From Aurelia coerulea (taxonomy: Eukaryota > Cnidaria > Scyphozoa > Semaeostomeae > Ulmaridae), in NCBI GenBank assembly GCA_039566865.1, contig CM076944.1:21908501-21972500 (forward strand): a stretch of 64,000 nucleotides of DNA, in the 5' to 3' direction. The position numbers and the translations under genes were made by a program. Positions within the stretch are counted from its first letter, which is position 1; the number at the start of each line of letters is the position of its first letter. Of this stretch, positions 1 through 12,600 are shown piece after piece. The notes under the pieces were generated by a model. The model saw only the letters and a list, made by a program, of their open reading frames with translations. It searched no databases and was not told where the DNA came from.

Positions 1-305
1 TAAAGAAGATGCAGGGCTCTCTCCAGTACTTTTTCGATCTTATCCATAGATCTAGCTGAAGAGAAAAACCATACTAAGTTAAAGTTAGAAAAGACAAAGC
101 TTTGGACAAGTACTTTTTCTCTGCATAGCTAAGAAACGATTTCAGTCATTTTAGTATATTTAGCTGGGTTTCTGCCTTTTGCAAAGATCAGATCTGTGGA
201 AGTCAAAGTTTAGTTTATGGTCGAGATTTACACCGAGCAACTTTACTGAAGCTTCAGATTTGATCGTTTTCCCTTGAATAGAAATACTATGCCCTGTGGT
301 GTCCG
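1..305 (-). pseudogene. LINE reverse transcriptase fragment at window edge
   Basis: Minus-strand reading gives SIQGKTIKSEASVKLLGVNL, then a region with stops, then SMDKIEKVLERALHLL. This is the thumb region after the catalytic core of CR1/jockey-type reverse transcriptases. Several stops show it is dead, and it continues beyond position 1. Confidence 0.7.
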
Positions 306-1842
306 TTGGATCTTTTTTACGAGAAGTGCCTGGAATTTTTCGGATTAGCGATCATTTCATTTCGATCGAGCCATGTGAGAGCAATGCATTTGAAACAGGA
401 TTTCATCAAATGTAAGGCTTTCAAATTAAAACAACGAACTTGGGTTGGCAAGGTTTGAGATACTACGATACAGTTTGATCTGACAACTTGAGACAACAAA
501 TCTCTGGCTATCACTTTGGAGATCTGGGAATTGGGAGATCAGAACGAAAGGCAGGGAATTTCCGTTACATGCTGCAACTGGCCTTTTGAAGAAATTTTCG
601 AATTTGGCGTAAAGTGTCTGAAGTGGTTTGAGATGAACATAGAAATACCTACCGCTTTACCACCACATAAATGCGATATTTCTCCTGCAACATCTTTTTC
701 ATAGATCAGAAGGGTTGCACCCACCAATTCATCAACAATACAGTTTCCCGGAATTCCTTTGTGGCTAATTCAAATTCGCAAGCAGTGTTGCGCGGCAAGA
801 AAGTATTTACAAGAGCAACAATACTATCTTTGCATGTCGATACCTCACAACCTCTTGCCGAGAGTTGTTATTGCCAGCCGGAAAGCCAAGCAAGCATTCA
901 AACGCGCTCTAGGAACTGAGCGTTGTTACTGTTACCATTATGCAATCTCGTCCCCAGAGTGAGTTCGTTGCTCTACCTCTACTCTGGGATACAAGAGGCC
1001 GTTCGGCAATTTTGATTGGCTATTCGAAAACAATAGCATAATCAGATTATAACTGGCCCCCATTCAAAAATGGCCTTTATTGAATCGGTAATTTCACAAA
1101 ATCAATGGGGTGCATGGGGCAAGTGAGGAGTTTAAGAGGGGGTAATGGACCACGGCGCATCCGAATTTCAGAGTTGCAGGAAATGTTGGGGTCATTATGA
1201 CGTCATTACAGGGGGTTGAAAAATAAATGTTGCGATTTTCCGACCCGAGGTTACGTTTGGAGTCGATGCTCCATGGTTACAAGCCCGATTTATAAACGGA
1301 AAAAAGTTTTCAAGAGACCATTCGTCGGCGAGTCTAATAACGCAATTTGGGGTTCAATATTGCCCCCAGAGGCGGATCGCGCACCCCCAAAAATGGGGAA
1401 TAATTTCGGCCTACCCCATTTTACGCCGTAACTCCGTTTTGCGAGGAGTAAACGGCTGCGGCATGTCAAAATTCGACGGAAAACTGTATTCTTTCACTAA
1501 AACACTTTTAATCTCCAATTTATCTCTAAAATTCGCCGAATAACGAGCCATTCTATTTTCAAAGCTGTGGGGGAAATTCTCGAAAGTTTCAACTTAGGCC
1601 CTTTTTCCACCCAAATGGATCGTTCTCGTTTTCCTACTAAATGCACTTGCTAACCCCGGATTAATGATTAAATACCTTAAAAAGGGCTAAAATAGGGTCC
1701 TTAAAGTGTTTGTTTTTAATTTCTCAATTTATATACTTCAGAATTAGCGCTAGAGCAACGACCATTTTTCGTCGATTATCGTTGCCTAGCAAACAGCAAA
1801 TCCATAACGGGGCGAATCTTGCCTTAATTTGGCAAGATTGAT
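306..1842. other. No gene seen
   Basis: Short open frames overlap on both strands and none resembles a known protein. A 9-bp-arm hairpin (AATCTTGCC / GGCAAGATT) sits at 1816-1840. Confidence 0.5.
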
Positions 1843-1963
1843 CATGGAGCATTGCGGACACTTTTATTTTGTAGGAAATTTTTATTCGATACTACTACCT
1901 TTTTTTTATTCGATACTACTATAAAAATTTCCTACAAAATAAAGGTGTCCGCAATGCTCCATG
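1843..1963. repeat. Near-perfect 43-bp-arm hairpin
   Basis: Arms 1843-1885 and 1921-1963 (starting CATGGAGCATTGCGGACAC) are complementary with about one mismatch around a 35-nt loop. The loop holds ATTCGATACTACT twice. It could be a tiny foldback element; transcription would give a long hairpin RNA. Confidence 0.85.
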
Positions 1964-4538
1964 GATTGATGGCAAGTGTACCAGGGTGTTCATTCGGCTT
2001 CGTGACCAGCGTATGACGTCAGAACACCCTGGGAACGAGGTTGACCATTATGCTATTTATTACCAACTACATAAATCATCCAAGAAAGAGCTTCGACAAA
2101 GCAGACAAGACTTTAATTTCATTCTTATCTTTCAACAGGTATTAACAACAGTATTACATGCAAAGGAATTCACTGCAAAATTCTACTAAAATTACCCAAT
2201 GAATTACAAAAATACAAAACTACTCAAAAATACTATGGCTAAATCTAAACTTAAATTGAAAAAAATATCTGCTTTCGTTCACGAATAGAGGGAGCCTACA
2301 ACTGTGTTAACGAGCTGTAAACCAACAAAGTTGCGATTAGGATGAAAAATATATGCATGGTGATTAATGTAAACCCTGAGCTCATTAGTGATTACGTAGA
2401 TAATGTTAATAATTCTAGGGTTATCTGTCGATTTTAGATAATCGCTTTTCAAATTTTAGTGTTGTCACAAGATGCGAGTTAATTTCCATAGCGTCCTCTT
2501 CGGGAAAATATGTCCACTGCTGTGTTGCAGTGTTGCAATTCACTGGGCCAAAGCAGGAAGGTTGTTAATAGTGAATCAGACAATAAAATGATGTGGTTAA
2601 CGAAGAGAAAAAAATGGCTACTGTCAGCCGAATCTAGATTGATCAATATCCATTTTGTGTTTCAGTTATCAACCTCCAAATTTTTCCAATATAAAAGTTT
2701 CGCACAACAAACTTCAGACAAAACACTTTCGGACAATTTCCTGAAAAATCATAGACAGTCTCCCCTTTTGCAACTCAAATACGAGACTCTTTTGCTTGAA
2801 ATAGGGTATAATGGAATAGAAATAACCAAACGTTTACCAAAGATTGACACTGAATGCTTCAAATTAGAAATATTTAAAAGAAAGGAAAAATTTCCGGAGA
2901 TTTTTAAAGGTAATTCATACACAATATTTTTTGGAAGTTTTATCGTCAGAAATTTTGGATTTCATAAAAAGCTGGTCAATTTCTTATGGTTACTCATTAT
3001 TAGGATTAGCTGTCAACAAATACATACCACTAATCATGTGTGATTCTCGCTCGGGAGGTATATGGCTTGTTCTGTAAGAGAGGCTCACTCTGCCGCCACG
3101 TTTTGAGAGGGTTAACAAACTTCTAAACATTAAAGTGCATTAGTATTTGGTAAAAACATTATCGAGAAACCATCCATTTTAACAATTTTTTTATAAATTT
3201 CAGCCAAACGTAACAAATTTTTAGGAAGATCTGCCGAGAACAGACCAATGTTAAGTGCACTTATAGGCTTCGAAGGTACCTATATGAGTGGTACATAGCC
3301 GTATTCTCAACAAATTCTGATTAATCCCCCCCCCCCTGGTTGCTATTTGGTGAAGAAATGTCAATCACTCGGTGCTATCAATCAGTTACGCTCTAATGAA
3401 ATCGCAGGAAATTGACCAATTGGAATCTTGTCATATAAATCGGTTTGATTTGTAGCACTGTTGAACTAAGATCTTCTCATCATGACAATATATAGTTTTT
3501 TTTTATAGGTGTGATGATTAATATTTGATCAGATACCTTCTTGGTGTCATTTAAGTTCTGTGGAAATCATATAACATCTGTTGTCGTTCATTTTCAGCTG
3601 ACCCTCTCATGAGCAAACCTTTTACCATGAGTTCATATATTTTTCAAGAGAAAATAAGAATTTCTCCCTGGACTAAAAGTTTATAAACTTCTCATATTTG
3701 AGAACTGAAAGCTTTGTTGACGGTTTCTTAGAAGTTTCTTCACATTTATCATGCATACATCAGTAGAAGATTTCCAGTGCCCTCATGAACAGCCAGCAAA
3801 GTTTGTGAAATCATGTCTTTGTCTACATATTTACATGAAATACGCAAACAATGTACTCTGAATGTCAAAAGTAAGCGAGAAAGGTGTTTTCCAAGATAAT
3901 TCTCTTCCAGTGATCATATTTCTTGCGTAATCTGAGATCTTCTCACAAAAATAGGAATGCGACTTGTCAGATTGGCTAAGATACCAATTTTATCATGCAG
4001 GCAGGCAAGGAAGTGCAAGCAGGCAAGGAAATGCTCACAGTGGAGATCATACAGAATGCAGTGCAGAGCAACTGGCCTGATGAAAGTAAAATAAAACCAG
4101 TTGAAACTAGTTTGCTTTCATGATATCAGTAAAAGAGTAAAACTGTTAATGGCATCATAACAGCATGGAAGGCTAAATGTTTTTTAGCTTTGGCTGTCGC
4201 CTAATTTGACATTGCAAGGTCACTAATAAAGTAAGCTTCTAATTGATTTTCAAAGAGATTGCAATAAAATTTGCTGCCTTAAAATGCGAGGAATAAAACT
4301 AGAAAGATTGAGTAGAATCTGTTATGCCATCTGACAATTACCATTCTCATCGGGAAAGCAGAGAAAAATCTTGTTGGGACACCATGTACCTGGTTATGGT
4401 TTGAAAGAACTGAGTTCTCTTTCGATAAAAACGCCGCGCAACAGGCATCGTAACGCTGTCATTTGATCAGAAAACGAAACGGGTCAGCTGTAAACGAACG
4501 AACTATCGATATATTTCAATAATAGATATTCAAGATGT
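1964..4538. other. 3' flank / possible 3' UTR of the myosin gene
   Basis: AT-rich, with a C run near 3329-3338. The longest frame (2510-3043, plus strand) has low-complexity composition and no family I recognise. The part next to 4538 is probably 3' UTR of the myosin gene. Confidence 0.45.
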
Positions 4539-4667
4539 CTATGGACTCATAGGGGGACTTGGATCCTCGATAAGGTGTAAACTTTGTCTCAACGTGTGAC
4601 TTTTCCTTCTTGCATTTCTCACGATTTCGTTGATGTAAGCTTTCATTAACTTTGCTACCTCGATCAC
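4539..4667 (-). CDS. MYO10: Myosin-X-like exon 21, C terminus and stop
   Basis: 129 nt after TTTCTCAG. It reads VIEVAKLMKAYINEIVRNAR and then a basic tail ending in PSPPMSP and a TAG stop. AKLMKAYI is the last FERM helix. I saw no clear minus-strand AATAAA within a few hundred bases after the stop, so the 3' end is not placed. Confidence 0.96.
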   Translation of the reverse strand: MIEVAKLMKAYINEIVRNARRKSHTLRQSLHLIEDPSPPMSP

Positions 4668-5221
4668 CTGAGAAAGAGAAGAAATCTAAATAGACAATTG
4701 TACTGTACGAGTCTCTGCTTTCTACGGCTTATCTACGAATCAAATAAATCGTTATTAGGTGGGACGCAAAGGCTCATGGACAAAAGTTCCTTTCTATTAT
4801 CCCTCTGCGCAGTCCTCTTCTGCGACGAGAATTCCTTTGAATGGACTACTGTACTGGCTGTCCCAACAATATTTACAGATGTCGAGAATAAACCAATATT
4901 TAATTTCATTATTAATCTTTAGTATTTCGTTTGGTAACAAAACAGACCTAACTCCGTTTAACAATAAATACAAGTCTGCCCAATAAGTGAACGTGTAGGA
5001 AATCATCTTGAAAAGCATGAATCTGTGCCATGCCATTTAAGAGGCTTGTTGAGTTTTATTGAACAGAATTAAACGAAGGTATCACAAAGACTTCGGTTAG
5101 AAATCATAAGGACGCTTTATAAGGCAGCAAGAAATTAGTACTGTAATGAACTAGTTATCATAGAAATGGATGAGTATCGGCAAATCCAAGTTCTTTATAA
5201 AAAACGTGTATTGCGACTTAC

Positions 5222-5306
5222 CGCCTCAGTTTCGAATACGATAGGATCTTTTCCTTCCACAACGATTTTGTATTTGTTTGGTCGAGGAGCACCAAATGAT
5301 AAAATG
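5222..5306 (-). CDS. MYO10: Myosin-X-like exon 20 (FERM F3)
   Basis: 85 nt between TTCTGTAG and GTAAGT. It reads ILSFGAPRPNKYKIVVEGKD and then PIVFETEA. Phase 2 in, 0 out. The 24-bp minisatellite starts only 109 bp upstream of its acceptor. Confidence 0.97.
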
Positions 5307-5415
5307 CTACAGAAGAAAAAAAATTAAGTTAGGATTAGCCAAGAAAATGTGCAATCAGAAATCAAATACGAGAGATCTCTATTTTCTAAGGTTATCTCAG
5401 TGGCAACGCCAACAA

Positions 5416-6341
5416 TGTACTCACCCAAATAAAAATGATTGTACTCACCCAAATAAAAATGATTGTACTCACCCAAATAAGAATGATTGTACTCACCCAA
5501 ATAAAAATGATTGTACTCACCCAAATAAAAATGATTGTACTCACCCGAATAAAAATGATTGTACTCACCCAAATAAAAATGATTGTACTCACCCAAATAA
5601 AAATGATTGTACTCACCCGAATAAAAATGATTGTACTCACCCGAATAAAAATGATTGTACTCGCCCAAATGAAAATGATTGTACTCACCCAAATAAAAAT
5701 GATTGTACTCACCCGAATAAAAATGATTGTACTCACCCAAATAAAAATGATTGTACTCACCCGAATAAAAATGATTGTACTCACCCAAATAAAAATGATT
5801 GTACTCACCCAAATAAAAATGATTGTACTCACCCGAATAAAAATGATTGTACTCACCCGAATAAAAATGATTGTACTCACCCAAATAAAAATGATTGTAC
5901 TCACCCGAATAAAAATGATTGTACTCACCCGAATAAAAATGATTGTACTCACTCAAATAAAAATGATTGTACTCACTCAAATAAAAATGATTGTACTCAC
6001 TCAAATAAAATGATTGTACTCACCCAAATAAAAATGATTGTACTCACTCAAATAAAAATGATTGTACTCACCCAGATAAAAATCATTGTACTCACCCAAA
6101 TAAAAATGATTGTACTCACCCGAATAAAAATGATTGTACTCACTCAAATAAAAATGATTGTACTCACTCAAATAAAATGATTGTACTCACCCAAATAAAA
6201 ATGATTGTACTCACCCAGATAAAATTGATTGTACTCACCCAAATAAAAATGATTGTACTCACCCGAATAAAAATGATTGTACTCACCCAAATAAAAATTA
6301 TTGTACTCACCCAAATAAAATGATTGTACTCACCCGAATAA
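5416..6341. repeat. 24-bp minisatellite, block 1 (about 39 units)
   Basis: Tandem units begin TGTACTCACCC and continue with an AAATAAAAATGAT part. Variants occur at the CCC/CTC, AAA/GAA and AGA positions, and a few units are 23 bp. Every unit has AATAAA or a close form on the plus strand and GGGTGAGTAC (or GAGTGAGTAC) on the minus strand. All frames are open because 24 is a multiple of 3, so the long repetitive frames here are not evidence of a protein. Confidence 0.98.
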
Positions 6342-7106
6342 ACATAAGATCCTTTTGGATGATTACAAAGTCCGTCCTGAGCTAAACAAGCATAAGAATA
6401 TCTGATTATTAATTTCTTCATAACCCCAAATGATCGTTGATTCTGTTTTTTGCTACAGTCAGAGAGATGAGTGTTGCTGCTAAAGTCGCCTTCAATGGAA
6501 AATCGAGCGCCTTGTATCAGAGATGGCGTCAGGGAAGAAATGCTAGGGGGGCAAATACTGCCAGAGTGCCGACAGTCAGAAATTTTTTATCAACGAGTTC
6601 AATTCAAGTTCACTGAGATGACAACGCAGCAAAGAAATTTGGACATTTAGGTTATGAAAATGCCGACAGTACGTAGAAATTGTCAAAAATTTAAGTGCCG
6701 ATGGGGGGGCTGAGTGAAATTTTGGGGGAGCTCCTGCCCCCCCTAGCACCCCCGCTGGCGCCATCCCTGCCTTGTATAAGGACAAGAATCGCCTCAAAGT
6801 CAAAGGCAATATTTTGGTCTTTATGTCAAACGAGAATGATACGCAAAAATCAAAAGTCATTACCCCTAGTTTGCTTATAGTTCGTGCAAGAAACTATTGG
6901 TGCATCTGTGTCAAATGAGATGTCATGTGAGATTTACGATAACGCAAAATTACTTATGCAGAACCCTACAGAACGTTTCAATTGTTGCTATTCGTGGGCA
7001 TCTAATTTGAGACAAGCAGTCACGAAGATAACCTCTGTGCAGAATGATATGCATGAAGATGTTTTGGTTCAGTGTGATCTCGTGCCTTCCCCCAGTCAAT
7101 GGCGCC
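6342..7106. other. Spacer, no gene seen
   Basis: Unique-looking intron sequence with a G/C-rich patch near 6700-6770. No exon or element recognised. Confidence 0.5.
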
Positions 7107-7290
7107 ATAGACCTTTTAGCTATTCAGGAAAGAATCAGAATCGAATAAACTTTTGCTACACTTTGTAGAATTTTCGAATGTACACAATAGTGATAGAAGC
7201 TCTAACGCCACTCGATCGAACGTAACGTATAAAAATGTATAAAAATAACGTTCGATCCAGGCTCCTTTTAGAATAGCTAAAATGTCTATT
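7107..7290 (-). mobile_element. Short inverted-repeat element (MITE-like), copy 1
   Basis: Ends are inverted copies of CCTTTTAGCTATTC (7115-7128) and GAATAGCTAAAATGTCTATTG (about 7271-7290). The interior holds an inverted CGATCGAACGT / ACGTTCGATC pair. Aligned relatives lie at 28595-28793, 31330-31477 and 54526-54704, so this is a dispersed family. Confidence 0.75.
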
Positions 7291-7618
7291 GTTTGCTGGG
7301 ATTCTGCACCTTTCTGTAGCTGTGTAGGAGGAGGATCCTTCTATCTTCGGTGATGCTGCGAATGCTAGCCTCTGTGCAGGCCACCAGTTACATCATCCTC
7401 TAAAGTTGACTTATTTGCATAATGAGTACTATCAATAAGTGGCTAATGATTCGTTCGTTCTAGAAAACGATTGTTTTGACATAATTAAGCTGCTAATGAA
7501 GTCAAGAACGTGCCAATTCTGGGTAAATTTGTTGTTGTGCCCGGGTAAACATCATGGTAATTTATCCATCTTATGGTGTCAAATCTGTCTAACATGAAAT
7601 AAGCCGACGTCAAATGTT

Positions 7619-8811
7619 GCTATAGGACACAGGAAGCCCAATCGCGTTATATGGCGGCCTAAGCTAATACTAGTAAATGAAAATAAAATTCATACCGTAA
7701 ATGGCTGATTGTTATCTCGGTTATTTCTGTCTCGATTGTGTCTTTCTTCTTGTGCTCTTGTACCCCGAAATGATTGAAGCATTCTGCCACCATGGTAACA
7801 GAATTGATGTTGTTGCTGTTGTATTGAAATAACGACGCAACATTATTTGAAGTGTGTGTACATATAAGAAAGAACAAGGACTGAAGCTTTCTTACTTACA
7901 TAAATCTAACAACAGTTTTATCCTCGCTCAATCTCGGTGAATTTTGCATCAAACGCCCAGTTCTTTGCATGAAAATGTTCCCCAGCTTTTAAACTTCGTA
8001 CTCAATGCATTTGTCTTCACTTTCCTCCCCGAAATGATTTAAAACAAACGCGAAACAAAACTGATCACTTTGACAGTTTGAAATCTGCTCAAGCTCCGTC
8101 CACCATCGTGGCCAGGATAAAGAGCGCCGACGTTCGAAATTCGTCAGATTCTCGACGAAAATTATGACGCTGACCCCTGGATCTCCAACGAACGTATTTG
8201 CTGCCAATAATCCTTGCTCACAAACAGGGAGATTAAGTACTCACAAACATCCGGGGGATAAAACCTTGATTTGTTACGAGTTTTGTTCGAATGTCGAACG
8301 TCGGCGCTCTTTATCCTGGCCACGATGGTGGACGGAGCTTGAGCAGATTTCAAACTGTCAAAGTGATCAGTTTTGTTTCGCGTTTGTTTTAAATCATTTC
8401 GGGGAGGAAAGTGAAGACAAATGCACTGAGTACGAAGTTTAAAAGCTAGGGAACATTTTCATGCAAAGAACTGGGCGTTTGATGGAAAATTCATCGAGAT
8501 TGAGCGAGGATAAAACTGTTGTTAGATTTATGTAAGTAAGAAAGCTTCAGTCCTTGTTCTTTCTTATATATGTACACACACTTCAAATAATGTTGCGTCG
8601 TTATTTCAATACAACAGCAACAACATCAATTCTGTTACCATGGTGGCAGAATGCTTCAATCATTTCGGGGTACAAGAGCACAAGAAGAAAGACACAATCG
8701 AGACAGAAATAACCGAGATAACAATCAGCCAATTACGGTATCAATTTTATTTTCATTTACTAGTATTAGCTTAGGCCGCCATATAACGCAATTGGGCTTC
8801 CTGTGTATAGG
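7619..8811. repeat. Large foldback with about 520-bp arms
   Basis: Arm 7619-8140 is the reverse complement of 8291-8811 with only scattered differences, around a spacer of about 150 bp. Both arms contain the same 50-codon open frame (RRRSLSWPRWWTELEQ), so that frame is a mirror copy rather than two genes. No transposase is present. Any transcript through it would fold into a very long duplex. Confidence 0.93.
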
Positions 8812-8994
8812 ATCGCGGGAAACTTCTGTCTTGTATGCGCTTTATGTGCGCTTTCTTTATTTCAGTGCCAATTAGCAGAGATAAAACGTTAATCAATCGC
8901 TTTAACGAGCGTGACGGAAGTGGGTTACTTACTTTCTTTCTGACAGCCTGACATCGAAGCCCATTCTTAGATTACAAAGTTGGACTTTGTAATC

Positions 8995-9380
8995 AAAAAT
9001 GATTGTACTCACCCGAATAAAAATGATTGTACTCACCCAAATAAAAATGACTGTACTCACCCGAATAAAAATGATTGTACTCACCCGAATAAAAATGATT
9101 GTACTCACTCAAATAAAAATGATTGTACTCACTCAAATAAAAATGATTGTACTCACTCAAATAAAATGATTGTACTCACCCAAATAAAAATGATTGTACT
9201 CACTCAAATAAAAATGATTGTACTCACCCAGATAAAAATCATTGTACTCACCCAAATAAAAATGATTGTACTCACCCGAATAAAAATGATTGTACTCACC
9301 CAAATAAAAATGATTGTACTCACTCAAATAAAAATGATTGTACTCACCCAAATAAAAATGATTGTACTCACCCAAATAAA
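8995..9380. repeat. 24-bp minisatellite, block 2 (about 16 units)
   Basis: Same unit as block 1. The order of variant units at 9004-9290 matches that at 5848-6134 over twelve units, including the same 23-bp unit and the same AGATAAAAATCAT unit, with an offset of 3156 bp. It ends where the poly(T), i.e. the LINE poly(A) tail, begins at 9381. Confidence 0.97.
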
Positions 9381-9680
9381 TTTTTTTTTTTTTTACATTC
9401 CAATAAAAGCTTACAATACATATTGCCAATACAAACTACTTACAAAATGCTCTACCCTACTACTTAAACAATGCCATTTGGAGCGAAAACACGTCTACCG
9501 CATGGCAACATAAAACAGAAAATACGAACATCACACTAAACATGACTCCTGGAAACAAAAATAGCACATAAAGCTACACGTGACTACTACTACAGCTACT
9601 ACTACTTACAAAAAAAGAAGGAACATTACCTTAAAATGGAGACGTGGTGGTTGTGTGACTTACGGCTGAGTTTTAAATTC

Positions 9681-12600
9681 CTAATCAAACCGACCAGTTT
9701 GATGGATAAAGCGGAGAGTTCGCAAAAGTATATCTTTATTGATAACATCAGGAAAATCTTTATCACCATACAATAAAATCTGCATCAGAAAATCGTTTGG
9801 AAGATTGGTATGTCCAAGTGGTCGTAATAAAGCAGAAACTCCAGCGAGAAGATCTCTACGTGGTACTTCAAATGAAGGGCAGAGCAACAAGAAGTGTTCC
9901 GTATCCTCAATGCCATCGTTTGTGGGACACATTGGGTTAATAGTATCTTTGAAATTGTGTTTGAATTTGTGAAAATTCAATTTACTGAGACCAACTCTTA
10001 GTTGGGTAAGATTCGATAGTCCTTTTGGGTCATGTATTCGAAAGACAGATTTAGGGAGGGGACGAATCTTGGATAGCAGCTTTGTCTTAAAAGCAGCAAT
10101 AGATGGTGCAAGTCTAATTTCTGGATCAAGCTTATTCCATTCAGATAAGCAATGAGGATAGAAGCTAGATTGAAATTTTTCTGTCCTTGCCCTTATTCGC
10201 CCGATGGCATCCTGCTTGCGAAGAGAGTATCGCGACTGCCGCAGTGGTGGTATTGGATCCATAGTATATTCAGGAGTTAAATTATTTATGAACTTGTAGA
10301 ATAGAATAAGGCGTCTGCTCCACCTACGGGAGCTCAACGACTCCCAGCGAAGCTCTGCATACAGCTTCTCTCTCGACGTACCCTTCCATGCTCCTGATAC
10401 AGCTAGGGCAGCAGAATACTGAACGGACTCTAACTTTTCCATGAGACTTGGCAACGTTATATTACCACTAAATTCCCATACTTTAGCAGGAAGATGGTAA
10501 ATAACGTCTCCGTAGTCCAGGTAGGGTCGAACATAGAGCTTATATATTTCGTTCAGCGTATGTCGGGGGAGATATTTCGAGAGATATCTCAGCAGACCGA
10601 TACTCTTGCGTGATTTATTAAAAGCTGCTTTAATATGAGCAGAAAAAGACAATTTTGAATCAAGGATTAGGCCTAAGTGTTTATGCTCATCTACATTCTT
10701 CACAGGTGTATTGTTAAAAAGAATCACTGGATGGTCAATTTTATTTCTTTTCCTCGAAAACAATATTTCAACAGCTTGCTTCTGTGGATCAGGATTAAAC
10801 GACATCCTCCAGTTATGTGCCCATTGCTTTATCAACTCCAAATCATGGTTCATATCATTGGCAGCTACATTGGAGTTTTTGACGACCGTGAATAGCGACG
10901 TATCATCAGCGAAAAGTTTAACATTACATTTCAAGTTTTCAGCTAGATCATTTATGTACACAAGAAAAAACAAGGGCCCTAAGATAGAACCCTGTGGTAC
11001 CCCAGCTGAGATATCTCCCCAAATAGAACATTTCCCGTTCAGAACAGTTCGCTGTTTCCGATCTTTAAGAAAACTTTGAATAAGGGAAAGAAGTTGTCCC
11101 GAAACACCATAGCGTTGAAGTTTATAAACAAGGCCATCATGCCACACCCTATCAAAAGCTTTGGAAATAGCAAGATAAACAGAACGAACATCAAGCGGAG
11201 GATTGCAATCAAATGCTTTAAATATGGTGTGCGTTATGGAAATTAGTTGATTAATTGTCGAGTCACCAGGACGAAAACCTGACTGATTTGGATTGAGTAG
11301 TCCGCACGAGACAAGGTGTGAGCATAAAGAATCATACATTAACTTTTCAAGAATTTTTCCAAAAATAGGAAGAAGAGAAATTGGACGGTAGTTACCTTTC
11401 AAATTTTTCTCATTCTTTTTGTGCACAGGCACAACATTTGCATATTTCCATATTTGGGGAAAATGACCACACCTTAAACAATTTGTGAATATTATCTTTA
11501 ATGGAACAACCAAAGCAGCATCACTTAATTTTATCATTCTCACAGATATTTCATCCCAGCCATGTGCCTTATTAGGATTAAGTGATCTTATAATTTCCAC
11601 AATCTTTTCATCAGAAATAACAAAGTCATTTATGAGAGTAGCAGCTACTGGGATATATTGAGGGACTACACTACCAGTGTTAATTGTCGTACATTGAAGT
11701 ATGAAATAGTCGTTAAATAGTTGAGCTTTTTCAGTGAAATCAGTTACAAATAACCCGTTCTCTAGAAGAGGTGGTATTATAGGGATCTTAGCCTTGTTTA
11801 AAACGGTGTTGATTAAAGACCAATAGGTTCTGTTGGAGGTCCCAGGGTTTGCTAATGTGTTCCTTGCCTTAAGAAAAAAATTTCGCTTTGCATCTTCAAT
11901 CAGCCTCGTGCCTTCAGTTATCATTTTTTGTATTCCTTCAAGCTTGTCGTCTGGCCGACCACTCCTCACAAAGTTTTTGTAAGCATGATTCTTTTTCCTC
12001 AGAAAATTCTTAACAGTTTGGGTTACGCAGGGGGATTTGCATGGCCTGATCGTTTTAACCTTGTTTGGTATGAAGTTTGAATAAATATTTAGAAGAATCA
12101 CATTGAGGAATTTGACCTGTTCATTAGGGCATGCAATCTTATCGAGATGCTGGTGCCAATTGAACATTTCAATACTTTTCATAACTGCCACAGGGTCTGC
12201 CTTGTCATAATACCAAACCTTACGGGTGTGGGGAGGAAGTGCTATATTCGATACAGACAATTTTCCATATACAATTTGATGGTGACATTGTTCATGAAGT
12301 GATGACTGAACACCAGAATCAATAACAAGGTTAGGCTGGTCAGTAAGGATTAGATCAATACAAGATTTAGAATCACCCATAAGGTGAGTTGGTTCTGAAA
12401 TTAATTGATGAAGGCCAAGTTCAGAAACCAGTGGCTCAAATATTCTTCCCTCGTTATTTTCGATATCATGTTCCCACCATTGAGTTGATCGACAGTTAAA
12501 ATCACCAGTGATAACAACGCACAAGGGATTTTCAGCATGCATTTTGGAAAGCATCAGCTCGAAATTTATTGTGAAATCATCAAATTCACACTGTTCCTGA

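Noticed and set aside
2510..3043. 177-codon plus-strand frame downstream of the myosin gene
   Set aside because: AT-rich composition, no recognisable domain, no splice or promoter support.
5278..6180. Long frames in the 24-bp repeat (DCTHPNKN, GEYNHFY, MIVLTQIK repeats)
   Set aside because: The unit length is a multiple of 3, so most frames stay open on both strands; there is no start context, domain or codon signature.
7989..8442. Similar small proteins on opposite strands
   Set aside because: They are mirror images from the foldback arms, not independent genes.
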